A stretch of 9,580 nucleotides of DNA from an uncultured Lachnospiraceae bacterium (lineage in GTDB: Bacteria > Bacillota > Clostridia > Lachnospirales > Lachnospiraceae): the NCBI GenBank assembly GCA_947003375.1, contig CAMQOJ010000131.1, positions 1 to 9,580 on the forward strand. The letters are read 5' to 3'. The notes under the pieces were generated by a model that worked only from the letters and a program-made list of their open reading frames with translations, was not told where the DNA came from and searched no databases. Of this stretch, positions 5,784-9,580 are shown one piece after another (within the stretch, counting starts at the first letter, position 1; every line of letters begins with the position of its first letter). Position numbers and translations under genes: made by a program.

Positions 5784-7169
5784 TTACTGCAACAAGGACA
5801 GCACACCCTGTGTAGCCTGGTTGGACTGGGCCAACATGGCCTGGCCGGCCTGGGCCAGAATCTGGTTGTTGGAGTATTCAACCATCTGGCTGGCCATATC
5901 CGTGTCACGGATAGATGCTTCGGCACTGGTGGTGTTCTCCACTACGTTATCCAGGTTCGCGATGGTGTGCTCCAGACGGTTCTGGATGGCACCCAGGGAC
6001 GCGCGCTGGTTGGATACCTTCTGGAGGGCATCCGCGATGATGTCGATGGCCTGGGTCGCGGCATCGTCATCGTCTCCATTCATCATCAGGCCGTTGAGTC
6101 CAAGGCCTCTGGCGCTGAGCTGAGATATGTTCATGTAGATCTTGTTGTCATTGGATGAGTCAGTACCTACGTGGAGGCTGACATCTATGGCATCGTTCAA
6201 ATCCGCGAAAGCTTCACACTTCAGAGCAATCGTCCCCAGCACGTCATCATAATATGATGTGATGGACTTAATATCCGAACTATGCTGACGACGGATAGCG
6301 GATATCATCGAATCCATGCTGGTGAATGCTTTTACCGCTGTTGTAGTAGCGCCATTACCAATGCCCGTAAGCTTTGCATCATTAATGGCCTTTACAACGG
6401 CACTGGCACTGGCTTTATCCGCCTTAGTGTTCTTCGCAGACGTACTTTCCACCAAAACATATACGGTATTGCCTACCTGAATCTGCCTGCCGCTAAAATT
6501 CGTATTTGTAGCTGCCGCTCCTGTTAACTTTATTTTATTAGTGCCATTAGTAAATGTATCGGATGCCAACACTCCCTTGAAGGAATCTCCAAATACCAGC
6601 CTTGATGTTCCTGTCTGGGGATCAGTCTGTATAAATTTTCCCTTAGCATTACCAGCACCATAGCTATTCGTCTGCCAAAACCCTGTCGTGACGTTAAGGC
6701 TGGCCGCCGCCTTCGTATACGTCAGGCTGCCCGACACGCTGCCGTTAGCGCCCCTCAGCAGATATGTCTCATTGAATTTCGTAGTAGTAGATACGCGGTC
6801 GATTTCCGCCACCAACTGGTCAACCTCATTCTGCACCGCATCCCTGTCGCTCTCGGACAGAGTGCCGTTGGCAGCCTTTACAGCCAGTTCGGTCAGTCTC
6901 TGAACCATATCATGCACTTCGTTCAGCGCACCGTCTGCAGTCTGTACTGCACTGATGCCATCCTGTGCATTCAAAGAAGCCTGGGTAAGGCCCCTAATCT
7001 GCTTCCTCATCTTCTCGCTGATGGCAAGGCCTGCCGCATCGTCAGCCGCACGGTTAATCTTGTAACCGGAAGACAGCTTCTCCGTGGCTTTCGCCTGAGA
7101 GGCAGTGGTCAGCCCCAACATCCTGTTGGAATTCATTGCCGTAAGGTTGTGTTTTACTATCATTCCCAT
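5784..7169 (-). CDS. fliC: Flagellin, filament subunit
   Basis: 461 residues; polymerises into the extracellular filament after type III export. ATG 7169 is chosen because GGAGG (7179-7183) lies 9 nt upstream, though ATG 7163 (MIVKHNL) is possible. The N-terminal D0/D1 domain covers residues 1 to about 150 (KLSSGYKINRAADDAAGLAI at 31-50; VQRLTELAVKAANGT at 89-103). The C-terminal D1/D0 is about 375-461 (NQRASLGAIQNRLEHTIANL and then the SIRDTDMASQMVEY region, ending VLSLLQ). The central variable part, about 155-370, is Thr/Ala/Asn/Lys rich and would be surface exposed. Residues R91, L95 and E115 align by eye with the TLR5-contacting R90, L94 and E114 of Salmonella FliC. One Cys (318) is present, uncommon in flagellins. 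It is preceded by a sigma-28 promoter and followed by a strong terminator, so it is a single-gene unit. Its Ser/Thr-rich centre is a likely target of the nearby glycosyltransferase (inference). Confidence 0.97.
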   Translation of the reverse strand: MGMIVKHNLTAMNSNRMLGLTTASQAKATEKLSSGYKINRAADDAAGLAISEKMRKQIRGLTQASLNAQDGISAVQTADGALNEVHDMVQRLTELAVKAANGTLSESDRDAVQNEVDQLVAEIDRVSTTTKFNETYLLRGANGSVSGSLTYTKAAASLNVTTGFWQTNSYGAGNAKGKFIQTDPQTGTSRLVFGDSFKGVLASDTFTNGTNKIKLTGAAATNTNFSGRQIQVGNTVYVLVESTSAKNTKADKASASAVVKAINDAKLTGIGNGATTTAVKAFTSMDSMISAIRRQHSSDIKSITSYYDDVLGTIALKCEAFADLNDAIDVSLHVGTDSSNDNKIYMNISQLSARGLGLNGLMMNGDDDDAATQAIDIIADALQKVSNQRASLGAIQNRLEHTIANLDNVVENTTSAEASIRDTDMASQMVEYSNNQILAQAGQAMLAQSNQATQGVLSLLQ

Positions 7170-7312
7170 AGTCCTATTCCTCCTTGAATAACTGCCGCCT
7201 CAGAAGCGGCTCGCCTCTTGCTTTTTATCAAATCAGCTGAACGACTGCCGGATGCCAACTAAGCAAAGCACATAAAAATGACAGCCCTCCCATCATTTAG
7301 CCAATTCACTTG
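7170..7312 (-). promoter_or_regulatory. Flagellin mRNA leader with two competing hairpins and a CsrA-like site over the RBS
   Basis: The predicted leader is about 140 nt. Near its 3' end, hairpin A pairs AGAGGCG (7218-7212) with CGCTTCT (7208-7202), with one G-U and a 3-nt loop. Hairpin B pairs GCCGC (7210-7206) with GCGGC (7198-7194). They share bases 7206-7208 and 7210 and so exclude each other. Just after them, CAAGGAGGA (7186-7178) includes the Shine-Dalgarno and resembles the CsrA-binding consensus (ACARGGA). In Bacillus subtilis CsrA represses the flagellin leader in this way; csrA is not in this window, so its role here is inference. Confidence 0.4.
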
Positions 7313-7318
7313 ATATGT

Positions 7319-7346
7319 ATATCGGATATCTGTTCCGGATAATTTA
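7319..7346 (-). promoter_or_regulatory. Sigma-28 (SigD/FliA type) promoter of flagellin
   Basis: The minus strand carries CCTAAA, with TAAA at 7346-7343, then 16 nt, then TCCGATAT at 7326-7319. The SigD-type consensus is TAAA-N14-16-GCCGATAT, so only the first base of the -10 differs. The predicted start is near 7312. It lies between the terminator of the chaperone operon and flagellin, as expected for a late flagellar gene. Confidence 0.85.
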
Positions 7347-7365
7347 GGCCATAGTGAAATTTTTC

Positions 7366-7405
7366 TAAAAATCAAAGTGGCTATCGCTTCTTCCTCGCAA
7401 TAGCC
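7366..7405 (-). terminator. Terminator-like hairpin after the chaperone genes
   Basis: On the minus strand GGCTATTGC (7405-7397) pairs with GCGATAGCC (7387-7379), 9 bp with one G-T wobble and a 9-nt loop. It is followed by ACTTTGATTTTTAG, a T-rich but interrupted tail. It begins about 18 nt after the stop of the FlgN-like gene. The imperfect T-run suggests partial termination. Confidence 0.65.
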
Positions 7406-7423
7406 CTCTGCTTCATGCCGCCG

Positions 7424-7900
7424 TTATTTCTTGCTGTCCAGGAACTGAGGGGGCATAACGGCCGATTTGCTCATATTCCTGTAATAGTTGATAGCTGCTT
7501 TGGAAGACTTCCGCCCGTTCCGTATCCCATCCCGCTCTTTGCGGAAATAGTCCTCGATGAGCTTCTTGTTGCGGGCTTCCTGGGCCTGAATCTGCACACT
7601 GGTGTCCGTGACCTCCGCGACCAGACCCTGCAGCCGCTTGATTTGGACCGCATACTGCTCCCGGTTCCCCTGCAGCTGCTCCGCCACCTTGGCATAGAGC
7701 TTCTCAAAGCCGCTGTCCAGGGCACTAAGCCTGTCAATCAGGGCACCCTTTTCCTCGACATAGTCATCAAACTTATCTATGTCCGCGCTGTTGGACTGGA
7801 ATAGCTCCTGCTGGCGCAGATTATACTGCTGGATTTCAGCCATGACCTGCAGTTTCTTCTTCAGGCTTTCCTCCAGAAGGGTCAGATAATTTTCTGTCAT
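7424..7900 (-). CDS. FlgN/FliT-like flagellar export chaperone
   Basis: 158 residues from ATG 7900, 5 nt after the fliS stop, with AGGGAG 8 nt upstream. An in-frame ATG at 7939 would overlap fliS by 34 nt and lacks comparable support. The protein is almost wholly helical and charged, with long heptad-like stretches (LLEESLKKKLQVMAEIQQYNLRQQ near the N-terminus, EQLQGNREQYAVQIKRLQGLVAEV in the middle). This is the architecture of FlgN/FliT chaperones, which hold hook-associated proteins or FliD in the cytoplasm before export. It ends YYRNMSKSAVMPPQFLDSKK, a tail I associate with the Lachnospiraceae FlgN family. Its place right after fliD and fliS fits a FliT-like (FliD-binding) role as well as a FlgN-like one. 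The sequence alone does not decide, so no symbol is given. Confidence 0.8.
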   Translation of the reverse strand: MTENYLTLLEESLKKKLQVMAEIQQYNLRQQELFQSNSADIDKFDDYVEEKGALIDRLSALDSGFEKLYAKVAEQLQGNREQYAVQIKRLQGLVAEVTDTSVQIQAQEARNKKLIEDYFRKERDGIRNGRKSSKAAINYYRNMSKSAVMPPQFLDSKK

Positions 7901-7905
7901 CCCCT

Positions 7906-8280
7906 CTACTCCCTGCCTTTCTTCATGACTTCTTTCCATGTGTCCCGAAGCATGCGCAGATGTCCGTTTATCTCCTCCAGGATTTCCTTCTCCTTCTTTA
8001 TGTTGGCCTCAATCAATCTCTGGCTCAGATAAGTGTATATCCTCTCAAAATGCTCCGCAACCGGATATTTCATATCCAATGTCTGGCGGAGATAGTCGAT
8101 GATGCGCTCTACCTTCCTTATGTTCGTGTGTGTCTTTTCGACATCCTTCTCCTCTATGGCCGCAATCGCTATATTGCAGAATTTAATCGCACCTTCATAA
8201 AGCATCAGCGTCAGTTCTGCCGGAGAAGCGGTCAAAATCTTACTGTTGTTGTACTGTCCATACGCATTGGGTAATGCCAT
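7906..8280 (-). CDS. fliS: FliS, flagellin-specific export chaperone
   Basis: 124 residues, the usual FliS length. It starts at ATG 8280 with GAGGTG 4 nt upstream. The N-terminal NAYGQYNNSKILTASPAELT block followed by LMLYEGAIKFCNIAIAAIEE (residues 5-44) is diagnostic of FliS, where these helices clamp the C-terminal disordered tail of flagellin and stop it polymerising in the cytosol. The rest is helical (TNIRKVERIIDYLRQTLD, ERIYTYLSQRLIEANIKK), ending in a basic tail (MKKGRE). It sits between fliD and the FlgN/FliT-like chaperone, the common fliD-fliS-fliT order, and its client flagellin is the next transcription unit. Confidence 0.97.
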   Translation of the reverse strand: MALPNAYGQYNNSKILTASPAELTLMLYEGAIKFCNIAIAAIEEKDVEKTHTNIRKVERIIDYLRQTLDMKYPVAEHFERIYTYLSQRLIEANIKKEKEILEEINGHLRMLRDTWKEVMKKGRE

Positions 8281-8348
8281 ATTGCACCTCGCCTTTCATC
8301 ATTTCCGCTATCCTTACCGGGTGCCGCCAATTGTCTGAAATTGCCAGC

Positions 8349-8383
8349 CACAGCCCGGCGGAATCAGATTCCACCGGGCTGTG
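8349..8383. other. Strong intercistronic hairpin between fliD and fliS, no U-tract
   Basis: CACAGCCCGG (8349-8358) and CCGGGCTGTG (8374-8383) are perfect inverted repeats of 10 bp. Inside, GGAAT (8360-8364) and ATTCC (8368-8372) extend the stem by 5 bp past one C/A mismatch, leaving a 3-nt loop. Neither strand has a T-run after the stem, so it is not a standard terminator. It may stabilise the 3' end of fliD mRNA, mark RNA processing, or attenuate read-through into fliS (inference). Confidence 0.75.
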
Positions 8384-8411
8384 CGCTTCATGATTAAAGA
8401 CATTCCTATCA

Positions 8412-9580
8412 TCAGCCGCCCAGCAGGGACGTCACAGCGCTGGCATTGTTCTGCATCTTGGCCAGGGCTGTTTCCATTGCCGCAAATTTAGCATACCACT
8501 TATCTTCGTAATCTGCAAGCTTCTTTTCCAATTCTTTGATTTTCGCGGTATAGTCGTCGTACTCTTTCTGCATCTTCTTGTCTTCGTATGCAGTCATGGC
8601 AGAGCTGACGCCCTCTTCGCTCTTCATCATCTCGAACATCTTGTCTGACATCTTCTGGGAAAGCTTGGTGAAGAAGGATACCACTGTGTCAGGGTCATTG
8701 GCAATCATGGACTTCAGCTTGTCAGGATTATTGGCGGTATTCTCATCATCCGGGTCGCCGTCGATATGGTAGGCGTATCTCTCGTTGTCCTTGGCGACAT
8801 AGTAGTTCAGGGTGCCGATGCCGAAGTTGGAGAGGTACATCTTCTTGCCGTCCTCCATCTCCACGCCTTCCATCATGATACGCTTCATTTCGCTGGCGAA
8901 GAAGCTCAGGGTGCTGTCCTTGCGGAGGATGGAGTCCTTAATCTTGTTCTCCCATTCCTCAATCTGGGAATCGGACATGGCCTCCTTCTCCTCGTCGGTG
9001 AGAGGCTCATAGCCCTTGGCGGCTTCCGCGTTGTAGAGCTTATCCATCTGGTTGATGACGGCATTGTACTCCTTGAAGAAGTTCTTCACCATGTCGTAGA
9101 TGCCGTTGGTGTCGTCTTCGGTGGTGATGGTGACGCTCTCGCCTTTGGCTGTAGTCGCGCTGACAGTCAGGGTCAGGCCGTTGATGTCGAAGGTATTTTT
9201 GTTGGAGGTATAAGTTACACCGTTCAGCTTAATCTCGGCATCCGTAGCTGCCTGCTTCTTATTTTCCTTTTCCGAATCAACATCCTTCAATTTCTCATAC
9301 ATGTTATAGGCATCCATGTATTTCTTTTTAATGGCTTCCTTTTTTTCCTTCGCCAAGCCTGTGACATTGCCATTCTCATCAATTATCAGCTCGCTCTCCA
9401 CATTTTTCAGCGATGCTTTTGTGTCATCCAAATTATACACATTCGTATTCCAGTCCGAATGCAATTTTTCCAGTTCTTCTTTAATTTTTGCGACTTCATC
9501 CGCAGTCGGTGGAGGCGTCGTATTCTTCGCTTTTTCCAACGTCTTCTCCAAAGCCTTTTGCACGGCCTTTTCAACAGCCT
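8412..9580 (-). CDS. fliD: FliD, filament cap / hook-associated protein 2 (partial, N-terminus outside window)
   Basis: The frame is open to the right edge, so only the last 388 residues or so are visible; the GTG at 9563 is not the start, since coding continues upstream. FliD forms the oligomeric cap that folds exported flagellin at the filament tip. The C-terminal domain is clear: NGIYDMVKNFFKEYNAVINQ, then YEPLTDEEKEAMSDSQIEEW, DSILRKDSTLSFFASEMKRIM, SNFGIGT, and a final coiled-coil that ends NASAVTSLLGG. This is the form common in Clostridia. The first 110 or so visible residues are Lys/Glu/Ala rich and low in GC (22 of 60 in both 9301-9360 and 9421-9480, against 33 of 60 in 9001-9060) and probably belong to the exposed D2/D3 part or a lineage-specific insert. 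It is followed by a strong hairpin and then fliS, its usual neighbour. Confidence 0.95.
   Translation of the reverse strand, partial: AVEKAVQKALEKTLEKAKNTTPPPTADEVAKIKEELEKLHSDWNTNVYNLDDTKASLKNVESELIIDENGNVTGLAKEKKEAIKKKYMDAYNMYEKLKDVDSEKENKKQAATDAEIKLNGVTYTSNKNTFDINGLTLTVSATTAKGESVTITTEDDTNGIYDMVKNFFKEYNAVINQMDKLYNAEAAKGYEPLTDEEKEAMSDSQIEEWENKIKDSILRKDSTLSFFASEMKRIMMEGVEMEDGKKMYLSNFGIGTLNYYVAKDNERYAYHIDGDPDDENTANNPDKLKSMIANDPDTVVSFFTKLSQKMSDKMFEMMKSEEGVSSAMTAYEDKKMQKEYDDYTAKIKELEKKLADYEDKWYAKFAAMETALAKMQNNASAVTSLLGG

Noticed and set aside
7424..7939. Longer start at ATG 7939 for the FlgN-like protein
   Set aside because: It would overlap fliS by 34 nt, and its first 13 residues are the out-of-frame fliS tail. 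ATG 7900 has a good RBS 8 nt upstream and a 5-nt gap from fliS.
8349..8383. fliD intrinsic terminator
   Set aside because: The stem is strong, but neither strand has a T-run after it.
9561..9563. GTG 9563 as the start of fliD
   Set aside because: The frame continues upstream without a stop to the window edge, with in-character coding sequence (AVEKAV). The visible product is only the C-terminal part of FliD.

Overview
The window looks like part of the flagellar late-gene region of a motile, gut-type Clostridia bacterium, most likely Lachnospiraceae. Three things suggest this: the flagellin N-terminus (MIVKHNL... MNSNRMLG), a FliD with the DEEKEAMSD...EEWE block common in that family, and a small FlgN-like chaperone ending in PQFLDSKK. 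This placement is from recalled family features, not from a search. Every supported gene is on the minus strand, so transcription runs from right to left; no plus-strand gene is supported.

Right part (9580 to 7366): the 3' part of fliD (filament cap), then fliS (flagellin export chaperone) and a FlgN/FliT-like coiled-coil chaperone. A strong hairpin without a U-tract lies between fliD and fliS. A terminator-like hairpin closes the group. Next comes a sigma-28 (SigD-type) promoter, TAAA-N16-TCCGATAT, with a leader of about 140 nt that can fold into two competing hairpins, and then a 461-residue flagellin. A 16-bp stem terminator with a U-tract ends the flagellin gene.

Middle part (5693 to 2264): directly after that terminator is a housekeeping-type promoter with an extended -10 (TGATATAAT). 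It drives three tightly packed genes: a HEPN-like small protein; a ParA/MinD-type ATPase with the unusual KGGMGRT loop (Arg in place of the usual catalytic Lys) behind a novel N-terminal domain of about 140 residues; and a large P-loop ATPase with Walker A, Walker B (YDELDR) and an arginine-sensor-like FLRSDLY. The first two genes overlap by 14 nt, and the others are 27 and 34 nt apart. Hand-counted 60-base samples in this block are 40-45% GC, against 55-65% in the flanking glycosyltransferase and in the conserved parts of flagellin and fliD. This is the most interesting part of the window: a self-contained NTPase/HEPN cassette, plausibly horizontally acquired and plausibly a conflict (anti-phage) system, lodged among flagellar genes.

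Left part (2229 to 1, running off the window): an open frame of 743 codons encoding a family-2 (GT-A) glycosyltransferase with a DDDEWFE motif, a helical TPR-like region and an Ala/Gly/Glu-rich linker. Its place near flagellin suggests flagellin glycosylation. In this layout it has no visible promoter of its own and would be read from the cassette promoter.

Together, the flagellar genes make, chaperone, cap and probably glycosylate the filament. The cassette may be a passenger defence unit or a regulator of this locus. No tRNA, rRNA, CRISPR, insertion sequence or attachment site was seen, and the longest gene-free stretch is about 250 bases.
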